Shown here: positions 43,486 through 52,614 of the stretch, in pieces | How positions within the stretch are numbered: position 1 is the first letter of the stretch | Layout: each line of letters begins with the position of its first letter | Assembly (NCBI RefSeq): GCF_034043515.1 | Contig: NZ_CP138214.1 | Location: 4,154,001 to 4,218,000, forward strand | Direction of reading: 5' to 3' | Source of the DNA: Pseudomonas sp. MUP55 | GTDB lineage: Bacteria; Pseudomonadota; Gammaproteobacteria; Pseudomonadales; Pseudomonadaceae | Length of the DNA stretch: 64,000 nt | The notes under the pieces: model-generated | Told to the model about the DNA's origin: nothing | Databases searched by the model: none | Seen by the model: the letters and a program-made list of their open reading frames with translations, nothing else | Position numbers and translations under genes: made by a program

Positions 43486-44386
43486 AAAATTGCGCCCCCG
43501 CGCACAGGATCAGCAGCCACAGCCAGACGCCGCGTTGCACCAGTTGCCAGCCTCGGTCGATGGCGTCAGCGTCGGCCGGCGGACCTTCGCCCAGCTGTGG
43601 ACGCTGGTGCAGCTCGCCGTGATAAATCGCCGCGCCGCCCAGTTCGACGCCCAACGCACCGGCGCCAGCGGCCATTACCGGGCCAGCGTTGGGGCTGTCC
43701 CAGGTCGGGCCCTGGCTGCGCCAGCATTTGAGCGCCAGGCGCGTCTTGCCCAGCAATGCGTAGGTCAAGGCCACCAGGCGTGCAGGAATATAGTTGAGCC
43801 CATCGTCGATCTTCGCCGCCGCCCAGCCGAAGCGTTCAAAGCGCTCGTTGCGATAGCCCCACATGGCGTCAAGGGTGTTGCTCAGGCGATAGAGCACCAC
43901 CCCCGGCACGCCAGCGACCACGAACCAGAACAACGCGGCGAACACAGCGTCGCTGCCGTTTTCCAGCACCGACTCGGTGGCAGCGCGGGCGACTTCGGTG
44001 CGGTCCAGCTCGCTTGTCTGGCGGCTGACCAGATAACTCACGCGTTTGCGCGCTTCGTCCAGGTCATCACTGCGCAAGGCCTGGGCGACCGGAATCACAT
44101 GCTCTCCCAGGCTGCGCATGCCCAGCGCGCAGTACAACGCCAGGATCTCCAGCACCCAGCCGATGTAAGGGGCCCAGGACAATGCAGTCGCCAGCAGGGT
44201 CAGCGGCACCACCGCGATAAACCACGCGGTCACGCCATGGCTGCGCCAGCCACGGCCTCCGGTATTGAAACGTTGCTCGATGCGCCCGGCAAAATTGCCG
44301 AACGCCACCAGCGGATGCCAGCGCCTGGGTTCGCCCAGCAGCGCATCCAGCGCGACTGCGGCGACACACAGCAAGGCCACACTCAT
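43478..44386 (-). CDS. cbiB: Adenosylcobinamide-phosphate synthase
   Basis: A 302-residue inner-membrane protein (CbiB, called CobD in the aerobic naming) with the signature [17 protein letters not shown] and several hydrophobic helices. It attaches aminopropanol phosphate to cobyric acid. The start at 44386 overlaps the bluB stop (ATGA); a five-codon upstream extension is therefore not used. Confidence 0.95.
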   Translation of the reverse strand: MSVALLCVAAVALDALLGEPRRWHPLVAFGNFAGRIEQRFNTGGRGWRSHGVTAWFIAVVPLTLLATALSWAPYIGWVLEILALYCALGMRSLGEHVIPVAQALRSDDLDEARKRVSYLVSRQTSELDRTEVARAATESVLENGSDAVFAALFWFVVAGVPGVVLYRLSNTLDAMWGYRNERFERFGWAAAKIDDGLNYIPARLVALTYALLGKTRLALKCWRSQGPTWDSPNAGPVMAAGAGALGVELGGAAIYHGELHQRPQLGEGPPADADAIDRGWQLVQRGVWLWLLILCAGAQFYA

Positions 44387-45033
44387 TGACTCACTCCCCA
44401 CAGGTTTTCATACAACATGTCACTCAATGGCCGAGGCTCGGTCCAGCCTTCGAGCTGCAACATCGGTGCCGGATAGAACTCGGCGACCGGCCCCAGGCAC
44501 AGCACCGCCAGCGGTTTGGCACCCGCCGGCAAACCCAGCAGGTCGGCCAGGGCCTGGGGTTCGAACAGCGAAACCCAGCCCATGCCCAACCCCTCGACGC
44601 GGGCCGCCAGCCACAGGTTCTGAATCGCGCAGGACAAGGAAGCCATGTCCATTTCCGGCAACGTACGACGGCCGAAAATATGCCGCTCGCGATCATCCAT
44701 CAGGGCTGCTACCAGTACTTCGGCGCAGTCGTGGATGCCTTCGACCTTGAGCTTCATGAATTCATCGGAGCGTTCGCCCAGGGCTTGGGCGGTGCGTATG
44801 CGCTCTTGCTCCACCAGCTGTTGAATCCGGCCCCGTAACTGACGGTCACTGATGCGGATAAAGCGCCACGGTTGCATCAAGCCGACACTGGGCGCCTGGT
44901 GGGCGGCCTGGAGCAGACGCTGCAGCAATGCAGGCGCGACGGTGCCGCCGCTGAAGTGGCGCATGTCGCGGCGTTCGGCGATGGCGCGGTAGACGGCCTG
45001 GCGGTCGGCTTCGGGGAAGGCGTTGTCGGTCAT
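44383..45033 (-). CDS. bluB: 5,6-dimethylbenzimidazole synthase
   Basis: A 216-residue nitroreductase-fold flavoenzyme that breaks down reduced FMN to DMB, the lower ligand of B12. Motifs: [38 protein letters not shown]. Its ATG overlaps the stop of the extended cobB (ATGA), so cobB-bluB coupling survives despite a REP array in the cobB 3' end. Confidence 0.95.
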   Translation of the reverse strand: MTDNAFPEADRQAVYRAIAERRDMRHFSGGTVAPALLQRLLQAAHQAPSVGLMQPWRFIRISDRQLRGRIQQLVEQERIRTAQALGERSDEFMKLKVEGIHDCAEVLVAALMDDRERHIFGRRTLPEMDMASLSCAIQNLWLAARVEGLGMGWVSLFEPQALADLLGLPAGAKPLAVLCLGPVAEFYPAPMLQLEGWTEPRPLSDMLYENLWGVSQ

Positions 45034-46583
45034 GGCGTCATCGGGGGCAAGCCCCCTCCCACATTGGATTGGGTTTCAACGCCGTCAATTGTGGGAGGAG
45101 GCTTGCCCCCTTCCACATTGGATTGGGTTTCAACGCCGTCAATTGTGGGAGGAGACTTGCCCCCTTCCACATTGGATTGGGTTTCAACGCCGTCAATTGT
45201 GGGAGGAGACTTGCCCCCTTCCACATTGGATTGGGTTTCAACGCCGTCAATTGTGGGAGGGGGCTTGCCCCCGATAGCGGTGTCGGGGCCCGGCGCAAAC
45301 AGCGCGGCCACCGCTGTCGGATTGGACGGAAAGTAAAAGTGCACGTAGGAAGCGGTCATTCGCCCTTGTCGATAAACCGCCTCTGCGCCGCGTCCGCCAT
45401 TGGGGCTCAGGCCACGGGCGATCGGCTGGCATTCGGTGCTGGTGAGGGAATGGTGGTAGGTGTGGCCACGCAATGTGCCTTCCGGCAACTCGACGCTTTG
45501 CAGCGCCAGCGCCGCCAGTTTCTTTTGCATCACCGCATCGCCCTGCAAAAGGCCCAGCAGTTCGGCGCGGTTGCCGTCGACGTCGGTGAGCGAGTCAAGC
45601 AGGTACAGCATGCCGCCGCATTCGGCGAGCAAGGGCTTGCCGGCCGCATGATGAGCGCGGATGGCATCAAGCATCGGTGTGTTTGCCGACAGGGCCTGGT
45701 GATGCAGCTCCGGGTAACCGCCAGGTAGATACAGGCTATCGGCTTCAGGCAATGCGCCGTCATGGATCGGCGAAAAGAAACTCAACTCGGCGCCCATCGC
45801 CCGCAGCAGGTCCAGACTGGCGCCGTAGGTAAACGCGAAGGCCTCGTCACGGGCCACAGCAATGCGTACCCCGGTGAGCAGCGGCTCGGCGGCGATCACC
45901 TGCGGCGCGGCGAAGGTCACCGGCGGCGGCAGGGCGACTTCGCAACTGCTGCCCAACGCCTGAGCGGCAGCGTCCAGGCGCATGTCGAGGTCATTGAGTT
46001 CGCTGGCCTGCACCAGGCCCAAGTGACGGCTGGGCAATTCGATGCCGGTTTCACGCGAAAGCGCGCCGTACCAGCGCAACCCTTCGGTCAGGCTGCCTTC
46101 CAGCAACTGCGCATGGCGCAAGGTGCCGACACGATTGGCGAGCACGCCGGCAAATGGCAGGTCCGGCTGGTAGCGCGCCAGCCCCAGCGCGAGCGCGCCA
46201 AAGGTTTGCGCCATGGCCGTGCCGTCGATCACCCCCAGCACCGGCACACCGAAGTGCCGTGCCAGGTCGGCGCTGGACGGCGTGCCGTCGAACAGGCCCA
46301 TCACGCCCTCGATCAGGATCAGGTCGGCCTCCCCCGCCGCTTCCCACAACAGACGTCGACTTTCCTGCTCGCCGACCATCCACATGTCCAATTGATACAC
46401 CGGCGCGCCGCTGGCGCGTTCGTGAATCATCGGGTCGAGGAAGTCCGGCCCGCATTTGAATACGCGCACCTTGCGCCCCAGGTTGCGGTGCAGGCGCGCC
46501 AACGCAGCGGTGACGGTGGTTTTGCCTTGGCCGGACGCCGGTGCGGCGATCAATACGGCCGGGCAATGACGGGGCTGATTCAA
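45030..46583 (-). CDS. cobB: Cobyrinate a,c-diamide synthase with REP-derived C-terminal extension
   Basis: A 517-residue protein. N-terminal ATPase (AAPASGQGKTTVTAALARLH) and C-terminal glutaminase domain with Cys in LLAECGGMLYLLDSL. Normal sequence ends near residue 435 (YVHFYFPSNPTAVAALFAPGP), the usual family length. The last 82 residues are translated REP sequence: four copies of an 18-residue unit GGKSPPTIDGVETQSNVE, then GGGLPPMTP. The 54-bp period keeps the frame, and the stop still overlaps the bluB start. The tail is predicted to be disordered and acidic. The enzyme amidates cobyrinate at a and c and is probably active, as the tail follows the complete domains. Confidence 0.93.
   Translation of the reverse strand: MNQPRHCPAVLIAAPASGQGKTTVTAALARLHRNLGRKVRVFKCGPDFLDPMIHERASGAPVYQLDMWMVGEQESRRLLWEAAGEADLILIEGVMGLFDGTPSSADLARHFGVPVLGVIDGTAMAQTFGALALGLARYQPDLPFAGVLANRVGTLRHAQLLEGSLTEGLRWYGALSRETGIELPSRHLGLVQASELNDLDMRLDAAAQALGSSCEVALPPPVTFAAPQVIAAEPLLTGVRIAVARDEAFAFTYGASLDLLRAMGAELSFFSPIHDGALPEADSLYLPGGYPELHHQALSANTPMLDAIRAHHAAGKPLLAECGGMLYLLDSLTDVDGNRAELLGLLQGDAVMQKKLAALALQSVELPEGTLRGHTYHHSLTSTECQPIARGLSPNGGRGAEAVYRQGRMTASYVHFYFPSNPTAVAALFAPGPDTAIGGKPPPTIDGVETQSNVEGGKSPPTIDGVETQSNVEGGKSPPTIDGVETQSNVEGGKPPPTIDGVETQSNVGGGLPPMTP
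45038..45282. repeat. REP element with internal 54-bp tandem array, inside cobB
   Basis: The outer ends are inverse REPs (CATCGGGGGCAAGCCCCCTC at 45038 and GAGGGGGCTTGCCCCCGAT near 45256-45274). Between them a 54-bp unit is tandemly repeated about four times (starts at 45059, 45113, 45167, 45221). Each unit holds CCACATTGGATTGGGTTTCA, then ACGCCGTCAATTGTGGGAGG and a REP arm. Copies differ at only one or two bases, which suggests recent expansion. Confidence 0.93.
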
Positions 46584-47191
46584 AGTTCGACGCCTTTCTG
46601 AGCCTTGATACCGGCCTGGAACGCGTGCTTGAGCATGCCCATTTCGGTGACGGTATCGCCCATTTCGATCAGCTCAGGCTTGGCGCCACGGCCGGTGACC
46701 ACCACGTGCTGCATCGGCGGCCGCGCTTGCAGGTCGCTGAGCACCTGGTCCAGGTCGAGGTAACCGTGCTTGAGGGCGATGTTCAGTTCGTCCAGCACCA
46801 CCAGGCCGATGGCAGGGTCATTGAGCATCGCCCGGGATACGGCCCAGGCCGCTTCGGCGGCGGCGATATCGCGCTGGCGATCCTGGGTCTCCCAGGTAAA
46901 CCCTTCGCCCATCACGTGAAAGCGCACCTGCTCGGGAAAACGGCGGAAAAACAACTCCTCCCCGGTGCTGTTACGGCCCTTGATGAACTGCACCACACCG
47001 CACTGCATGCCATGCCCCATGGCCCGGGCCAACATGCCAAAGGCCGAACTGCTTTTGCCTTTGCCGTTACCGGTCAGCACCAGCAGCAAACCGCACTCAT
47101 TGGGCGAATTGGCAATGCGTTCGTCAATCACGGCTTTTTTGCGCAGCATACGCGCCAGGTGACGCTCGTCGCGCTCGGGGGTATCGGTCAT
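46580..47191 (-). CDS. cobO: Cob(I)yrinic acid a,c-diamide adenosyltransferase
   Basis: A 203-residue CobA/CobO-type adenosyltransferase that adds the upper adenosyl ligand. P-loop VLTGNGKGKSSSAFG, then GVVQFIKGRNSTGEE and LDELNIALKHGYL. GGAG lies upstream of the ATG at 47191; the longer frame runs through the riboswitch and is not coding. First gene of the operon, overlapping cobB by 4 nt. Confidence 0.96.
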   Translation of the reverse strand: MTDTPERDERHLARMLRKKAVIDERIANSPNECGLLLVLTGNGKGKSSSAFGMLARAMGHGMQCGVVQFIKGRNSTGEELFFRRFPEQVRFHVMGEGFTWETQDRQRDIAAAEAAWAVSRAMLNDPAIGLVVLDELNIALKHGYLDLDQVLSDLQARPPMQHVVVTGRGAKPELIEMGDTVTEMGMLKHAFQAGIKAQKGVEL

Positions 47192-47229
47192 GGCAGCTCT
47201 CCGTTGGGGCTGGACAAAAACGGCGGGCA

Positions 47230-47277
47230 GGAAAAAAGAAAAAACAGACAGCCAAGCATCGCCCACCGTGATGCTGT
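47230..47277 (-). terminator. Candidate expression platform of the cobalamin riboswitch
   Basis: Just after the B12 box the minus strand reads AGCATC-ACGGTGGGC-GATGCT, then TGGCTGTCTG and a T run (TTTTTTCTTTTTT), a possible attenuator between aptamer and cobO. Confidence 0.5.
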
Positions 47278-47279
47278 TG

Positions 47280-47494
47280 AATGTTTCAGGCCGGTCTCCG
47301 GGCTCATGAGTGGCGTTCAGGCCGGCGCTGCGCCTTCCCATATCGTGTGGATACAGTGGCAGAAGGCAGCGTCTTGACTCATTTACCGTTGCGGGGGCAG
47401 CGCCGGAATTGCGGCGGCACTGTGTACAAGTGCGCTCACTCACCGGCTTCCCTGTTTCACTCTGTTGACGCATACGCCACAGAGCACCTGGAAC
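47280..47494 (-). promoter_or_regulatory. Cobalamin riboswitch upstream of cobO
   Basis: On the minus strand: CCAGGTGC, then GAAACAGGGAAGCCGGTG, then GCCCCCGCAACGGTAAATGA, and finally the B12 box TGAGCCCGGAGACCGGCCTG (47287-47307). These are the conserved blocks of the AdoCbl aptamer in the right order and spacing. It controls the cob operon by B12 level. Confidence 0.95.
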
Positions 47495-47605
47495 AAGCCG
47501 CGAAGGTTAGTGGGTTGGGGGTGGAGCGTCAATTAAAGCTGGCCCTGTACTTGAACCATCAAGGCAATGTGCTTCTCTACCCTTACAGGTATTCAGGAGA
47601 ACACC

Positions 47606-48919
47606 ATGCCTAAAAACAGACTCGCCCTACTGATCGCGCTGGCCGGCACCCTCGCCGCCTGCGGAGAAAGCTCGACCCTGCAGGTGGTCGATGGCACCGG
47701 GCCCTCGCCGACGTTGCCGGAACCGAACGAGACGCTGATCCCCACCGTGAACATCGCCCCGGCTGTCGGCTGGCCCGACGGCGCCAAACCAACGGCCGCT
47801 GCCGGCACCCAAGTGGCTGCGTTCGCAGAAGGTCTGGACCATCCGCGCTGGCTGTATGTGCTGCCCAACGGCGACATCCTGGTGGCCGAGACCAACGCAC
47901 CGCCCAAGCCGGATGACAGCAAGGGCGTGCGCGGCTGGGTGATGGAGAAGGTCATGGGCCGTGCGGGTGCCGCAGTGCCAAGCCCGAACCGCATCACCCT
48001 GCTGCGCGATGCGGACCACGACGGCGTCGCCGAAACCCGCACGGTGTTCCTGGAAAACCTCAACTCGCCGTTCGGCATGGCGCTGGTCGGCAACGACCTG
48101 TACGTGGCGGACTCGGACAAGCTGCTGCGCTTCCCCTATCAGTCTGGCGAAACCGCGATCAAGGCCACAGGCACCAAAGTCGTCGACTTACCGGGGGGCA
48201 GCCTCAACCATCACTGGACCAAAAACGTGATTGCCAGCCGGGATGGCAGCAAGCTGTATGTCAGCGTCGGCTCCAACAGCAACGTCGGCGAGAACGGCCT
48301 TAAAGCCGAAGAAGGCCGGGCGGCGATCTGGGAAGTCGACCGCGCCACAGGCCAGCATCGGATTTTCGCCTCCGGCCTGCGCAACCCCAACGGCATGGCA
48401 TGGGAACCGCAGAGTGGCAAATTGTGGACGGCGGTGAACGAGCGCGATGAAATCGGCAGTGACCTGGTGCCGGACTACATCACCTCGGTCAAGGATGGCG
48501 CATTCTACGGTTGGCCCTTCAGCTACTACGGGCAACATGTGGATGTGCGCGTCAGCCCGCAGAGCCCGGAGCTGGTCGCGCAAGCCATTGCGCCGGACTA
48601 CGCGGTAGGCCCTCATACCGCGTCGCTGGGGCTGACATTCGCCCAAGGCAACAAACTCCCGGCGCAGTTCGCCAACGGCGCGTTCATTGGCCAGCATGGT
48701 TCATGGAATCGCAAGCCGCACAGTGGCTATAAAGTGATCTTCGTGCCGTTCGAAGGCGGACAACCCAAGGGCCAGCCGGTGGATGTCCTGACCGGGTTCC
48801 TCGACAAGGATGAGAACGCCATGGGCCGGCCGGTGGGCGTGGTGGTCGATCAGCAAGGCGCTTTGCTGGTGGCTGATGACGTGGGGAATAAGGTATGGCG
48901 GGTGTCTGCTGCCAAGTAA
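47606..48919 (+). CDS. PQQ-dependent sugar dehydrogenase-like lipoprotein (L-sorbosone dehydrogenase family)
   Basis: A 437-residue protein. The signal peptide ends in a lipobox (AGTLAACG), so it is probably a periplasm-facing lipoprotein. The six-bladed GSDH-type propeller blocks are present: [64 protein letters not shown]. Family members oxidise sugars or aldehydes with PQQ. The substrate is unknown. AGGAG lies 6 nt before the ATG at 47606. It is divergent from the cob operon. Confidence 0.88.
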   Translation: MPKNRLALLIALAGTLAACGESSTLQVVDGTGPSPTLPEPNETLIPTVNIAPAVGWPDGAKPTAAAGTQVAAFAEGLDHPRWLYVLPNGDILVAETNAPPKPDDSKGVRGWVMEKVMGRAGAAVPSPNRITLLRDADHDGVAETRTVFLENLNSPFGMALVGNDLYVADSDKLLRFPYQSGETAIKATGTKVVDLPGGSLNHHWTKNVIASRDGSKLYVSVGSNSNVGENGLKAEEGRAAIWEVDRATGQHRIFASGLRNPNGMAWEPQSGKLWTAVNERDEIGSDLVPDYITSVKDGAFYGWPFSYYGQHVDVRVSPQSPELVAQAIAPDYAVGPHTASLGLTFAQGNKLPAQFANGAFIGQHGSWNRKPHSGYKVIFVPFEGGQPKGQPVDVLTGFLDKDENAMGRPVGVVVDQQGALLVADDVGNKVWRVSAAK

Positions 48920-48945
48920 AGATTCCCTGGGCCGATACAAAACCA

Positions 48946-49037
48946 ATGTGGGAGGGGGCTTGCCCCCGATAGCAGTGTGTCAGGCACAGATACTGTGACT
49001 GATACTGCGCTATCGGGAGCAAGCCCCCTCCCACATT
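48946..49037. repeat. REP doublet between convergent PQQ-dehydrogenase and NlpC/P60 genes
   Basis: TGTGGGAGGGGGCTTGCCCC followed by CGATAGCAGTG, and the inverse CGCTATCGGGAGCAAG then CCCCCTCCCACA. It starts 27 nt after the dehydrogenase stop and ends 17 nt before the next gene's stop. Confidence 0.93.
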
Positions 49038-49053
49038 TGGATTGGTGGTTTGT

Positions 49054-49593
49054 TCAGGGATTTCGCGCCAGGTTTGCCGGCAACACCCGCTTGGCGCTCA
49101 GGTAGGCATTCTGCCAATACGCCTTTGACAAGGTATCCAGCTTCACCGTACCGCCGGTCTGCGGAGCATGCACAAAACGCCCCTCACCCACATAGATCCC
49201 TGCATGGCTCACCCGCGAACCACCGCCGGTGGCAAAGAACAACAGGTCACCGGTTTGCAGGTTTTGCTCGCTCACGTCCTGGGCGCGCATCACGATCAGC
49301 TCGCGGGTGGTACGTGGCAGAGAGATGCCGGCCGCGTCGCGGTAGACAAAGCCAATCAGGCCACTGCAATCAAACCCCGAGTCCGGCGTATTGCCGCCCC
49401 AACGGTAAGGCGTGCCGACCAGGCCCAGCGCGCGGAAGAGCACGTCTTCAGCCGCAGGCGAGAAATTCTGGGTGGAATAGTTGAACACCGGCTTAGGCTT
49501 GGCTGCGACGGGCGCGGGCGGCGGTGGACGGCTTGCGCAGGCGCTGAGCAGCGCGGCGCAAACAAGCAGAATGAGGCGGGCCGAGGTCGACAT
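49054..49593 (-). CDS. C40-family (NlpC/P60) peptidase lipoprotein
   Basis: A 179-residue cell-wall peptidase. Lipobox LLSAC in the signal peptide, proline-rich linker (RPPPPAPVAAKPKP), then the NlpC/P60 domain with catalytic Cys in SGFDCSGLIGFVYR and His in SHAGIYVGEGRFVHAP. It probably cuts peptide cross-links of peptidoglycan, anchored in the outer membrane. A paralogue is the next gene upstream (49738-50367). Confidence 0.92.
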   Translation of the reverse strand: MSTSARLILLVCAALLSACASRPPPPAPVAAKPKPVFNYSTQNFSPAAEDVLFRALGLVGTPYRWGGNTPDSGFDCSGLIGFVYRDAAGISLPRTTRELIVMRAQDVSEQNLQTGDLLFFATGGGSRVSHAGIYVGEGRFVHAPQTGGTVKLDTLSKAYWQNAYLSAKRVLPANLARNP

Positions 49594-49737
49594 GGGCAGA
49601 ACAATCCTGATCTGGATGCGGCTTTCGCTGCCGAACGCTGAAAACCAGAACGCGCAAGCAAAGCTCGCGCGAACGGATTACAACAATGTCCAGGGATTCT
49701 AGCGCTTACACGTCAAACTTCAAGTATCACTTTAACT

Positions 49738-50367
49738 TTACTTACTGGCGGTAACCGTAGACGGGGCCATGGCGAGTGCACGCTTGGCTTCGATAAAGGT
49801 TTTGCTCCAGTAGCTGTCGCCCAGGTTATCGACCCGAACACCACCACTGCGACGGCTGCTGGAGTGGATAAACTGGTTATCACCCAAGTAGATACCGGCG
49901 TGGCTGACACGACCGCGACCGGCCGTACTAAAGAAAAGCAGATCACCAGGCTTGAGGTTGTTGCGCGCGACCAACGGTGCTTTCACGTTGATCATTTCGC
50001 GAGTGGAGCGCGGCAGGTTCATGCCGGCCTCTTCACGAAACAGGTAGCCGATAAAACCGCTGCAGTCGAAACCGGCTTCGGAAGTGCCGCCGAAACGGTA
50101 ACGGGTACCGATCAGGGACATGCCGCGTTCGAGAATGCTGTCGGCCAGAACAGGCAGCTGGTAAGGCTTGCTGCCGGAGAAATCGGTGAGTTCTTTTTCG
50201 GTTGCCAGCTCTTCTTCATAAACAGAAGCAGACTGTGCAGCAACGAATTTAGCCTGATTTTGAACCTGTGGTTTTTGCTGCTCTGCCACCTGCTGGGGGT
50301 GGGAGGCGCAACCAAACAACAGGGTAACGAGTGCGAGAGGCACGAGGGGTGCGAAGCGATTTAGCAT
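49738..50367 (-). CDS. C40-family (NlpC/P60) peptidase lipoprotein, paralogue
   Basis: A 209-residue protein with lipobox LLFGC, an acidic/Gln-rich linker, and an NlpC/P60 domain with Cys in AGFDCSGFIGYLFREEAG and His in SHAGIYLGDNQFIHSS. It is clearly paralogous to the neighbour (shared RYRFGG/PYRWGG, LPR(S/T)TRE, LKPGDLLFF/LQTGDLLFF). The tandem arrangement suggests gene duplication. An upstream GTG adds two residues; the ATG at 50367 is preferred. Confidence 0.92.
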   Translation of the reverse strand: MLNRFAPLVPLALVTLLFGCASHPQQVAEQQKPQVQNQAKFVAAQSASVYEEELATEKELTDFSGSKPYQLPVLADSILERGMSLIGTRYRFGGTSEAGFDCSGFIGYLFREEAGMNLPRSTREMINVKAPLVARNNLKPGDLLFFSTAGRGRVSHAGIYLGDNQFIHSSSRRSGGVRVDNLGDSYWSKTFIEAKRALAMAPSTVTASK

Positions 50368-50579
50368 GGGCACGACCGTGGCTGATGTGTAAAGAAGGCG
50401 AGACTATGCCCTCTATCACATCGATTTGCAAATTCAATCGAGTTCTTTGTGACTTCTCGTTTGGACTATGCCATCTAAGCCCTCAATCCCTGATACCCGC
50501 CGCTTGCGTGGCCAAACCGGCCAAAACGCAGGTTTTCTGGCGCCTGGAATTTGCCCAGGCCTTGAAATACAAGGGCTGG

Positions 50580-51284
50580 CTACCAGCCGAGGGTTTCCTT
50601 GAGAAAGGGAATGGTGAGCTTGCGCTGGGCCTGCAACGAGGCCTGGTCGAGTTGTTCGAGCAAGTCGAACAGCGCGCTCATGCTGCGTGTGCCACGGGTG
50701 AGGATGAAGTGGCCGACTTCGTCGGTCAGGTGCAGGCCGCGACGCGAGGCGCGCAGTTGCAGGGCGCGTAACTTGTCCTCGTCGGACAACGGGCGCATCT
50801 GGAAGATCAGCGCCAGCGTCAGGCGCGACTTGAGGTCGGCCAGCTTCACCGGCAGCTCGCGGGGCGACGTCGACGCGGCGATCAGCAGGCGCCGCCCACT
50901 GTCACGCAGGCGGTTGAACAGATGAAACAGCGCCTCTTCCCAATCGGCCTTGCCCGCGATGGCCTGCAGATCGTCCAGACACACCAGTTCGTATTGTTCG
51001 AGGTTGTCGAAGATGCCGACACCATGGTCCATCAGCTCAGCCAGGGGCAGGTAGACCGCCGGCTCGCCCATTTGCTCGAAGCGCAGGCATGCGGCCTGCA
51101 GCAAGTGGGTACGCCCTACGCCATGCTTGCCCCACAGATAGATCAGGCTTTCAGTCCACCCGGCGTCGGCTTCGCAGAGGCGCTCGACATAGCCGAGTGC
51201 AGCGGCATTGGCGCCTGGGTAGTAGTTGATAAAGGTAGCGTCGTCACGCAGACGCACACCTAGGGGCAGCTGAATCGGTTTCAT
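50580..51284 (-). CDS. hda: DnaA regulatory inactivator Hda
   Basis: A 234-residue AAA+ protein related to DnaA domain III. The P-loop is GKHGVGRTHL with Arg in place of the Walker Lys, as in E. coli Hda (GxxGxGRSHL). The N-terminus MKPIQLPLGVRLRDDATF carries the clamp-binding QLPLGV motif. Hda with the beta clamp stimulates ATP hydrolysis by DnaA after initiation. The family N-terminus sets the start at 51284. It lies downstream of the AI-2E permease gene in the same direction. Confidence 0.96.
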   Translation of the reverse strand: MKPIQLPLGVRLRDDATFINYYPGANAAALGYVERLCEADAGWTESLIYLWGKHGVGRTHLLQAACLRFEQMGEPAVYLPLAELMDHGVGIFDNLEQYELVCLDDLQAIAGKADWEEALFHLFNRLRDSGRRLLIAASTSPRELPVKLADLKSRLTLALIFQMRPLSDEDKLRALQLRASRRGLHLTDEVGHFILTRGTRSMSALFDLLEQLDQASLQAQRKLTIPFLKETLGW

Positions 51285-51453
51285 GCTGACTGAACGGCTC
51301 CCATCGAACCGTGAGTGGCCTCTGTGTAAAGTTTGCAAAGTTTATACTCGTGGCGCTGGGTGCACAATGCAGCAGACCGCAAGCAAAATCAAAGGTTTGC
51401 GTTAACTTGCAGGTTTACGTGGATTGTTTGACGCCCCCCTCCCCTTAAACAAC

Positions 51454-51476
51454 AAACCCGGCCATGGGCCGGGTTT
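51454..51476 (-). terminator. Terminator after the PerM-type gene
   Basis: Stem AAACCCGGCC/GGCCGGGTTT with loop ATG, followed on the minus strand by GTTGTTTAA. It lies 13 nt after the stop at 51489 and before hda. Confidence 0.72.
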
Positions 51477-51488
51477 GCGTTATCGCGA

Positions 51489-52562
51489 TTACAGGTCGGG
51501 GTCTTCAACCCCCGTGTACACGTCCGAATCCTTGTACAAATCGTGCACATGCCGCACCAGCACCATGATCACCGCCGCCACCGGCAGCGCCAGCAGGATG
51601 CCGGTAAAGCCGAACAACTCACCGCCCGCCAGGATCGCAAAAATCACCGCCACCGGATGCAGGCCGATGCGGTCTCCCACCAGCAGCGGCGTCAGCACCA
51701 TGCCTTCCAGCGCCTGGCCGACCATGAACACCGCGACAATCCCCAGCATCGGGTACAGGTCACCGCCGAACTGGAACAGCCCCGCCACCAGCGCCGCACC
51801 GATGCCGATCACGAAGCCCATGTAAGGCACGATTGCCGCCAGGCCGGCGATCAGGCCGATCAACAAGCCCAGCTCCAGGCCGATCGCCATCAAGCCGGCG
51901 GCATAGATGATGCCCAGCGCCAGCATCACCAGCAATTGCCCGCGCACGAACGCGCCCAGCACCTCATGACACTCGCCCGCCAGGGACACGATGCGTTCCT
52001 CACGGTCGCGCGGCAGCAAGCTGCGGATCTTGGCCACCATGATGTCCCAGTCACGCAGCAAGTAGAACGCCACCACCGGGATCAGCACCAGGTTGGTCAG
52101 CCAGCCGATCAGTGCCAGGCTCGAAGCGGTGGCCTGGCTGAGCACCACACCGACGATATCGGTGGTCTTGTCCATGTGTTCGCTGATCGCCGCCTTGACC
52201 TTGTCGAACTTCCAGAACCCGTCCGACAGCCCCAGCTTGGCCTGGGCCCACGGCATGGCCGTGTGCTGCAACCAATCGAGCATCTGTGGCGCCAGTTCGT
52301 ACAGCCGATACAGCTGCTTGGCCAGCATCGGCACCAGCACCAGCACCAGCGCGGTAATGATCAAGGTGAACAAGGCAAACACCGCGACCACACCCAAGGT
52401 TCGCGACAGGCCAGCTTTCTCCAGGCGATCCACCACGGGATCGAACAGATAGGCGAGCAGCAACGCAACCAGAAACGGCGTCAGGATCGAATGCAGCAAG
52501 AACACAAAAACGCACAGCAGGACAATCCCGCCAAGCCACACCCAACGACGCGTATCCGCCAT
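51489..52562 (-). CDS. AI-2E family transporter (PerM-like)
   Basis: A 357-residue inner-membrane protein with about eight hydrophobic segments; the family signature is VPYMGFVIGIGAALVAGL. Such proteins are assigned as autoinducer or ion exporters, but substrates are rarely proven. AGGAAG lies before the ATG. The order DUF2066 - PerM - Hda is the usual pseudomonad arrangement next to purMN. Confidence 0.92.
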   Translation of the reverse strand: MADTRRWVWLGGIVLLCVFVFLLHSILTPFLVALLLAYLFDPVVDRLEKAGLSRTLGVVAVFALFTLIITALVLVLVPMLAKQLYRLYELAPQMLDWLQHTAMPWAQAKLGLSDGFWKFDKVKAAISEHMDKTTDIVGVVLSQATASSLALIGWLTNLVLIPVVAFYLLRDWDIMVAKIRSLLPRDREERIVSLAGECHEVLGAFVRGQLLVMLALGIIYAAGLMAIGLELGLLIGLIAGLAAIVPYMGFVIGIGAALVAGLFQFGGDLYPMLGIVAVFMVGQALEGMVLTPLLVGDRIGLHPVAVIFAILAGGELFGFTGILLALPVAAVIMVLVRHVHDLYKDSDVYTGVEDPDL

Positions 52563-52614
52563 AAACCACTTCCTCTGTTATTGACTTGCCGCTTCTATAT
52601 AGAAGGAAGGCCAC

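Noticed and set aside
45059..45274. Possible CRISPR array (regular repeats of 54 bp)
   Set aside because: Units are directly tandem without unique spacers, are in frame with cobB and contain REP arms; no cas genes nearby.
50406..50480. Short frame MPSITSICKFNRVLCDF... before the NlpC gene
   Set aside because: Only 24 codons, no ribosome site and no coupling to a neighbour.
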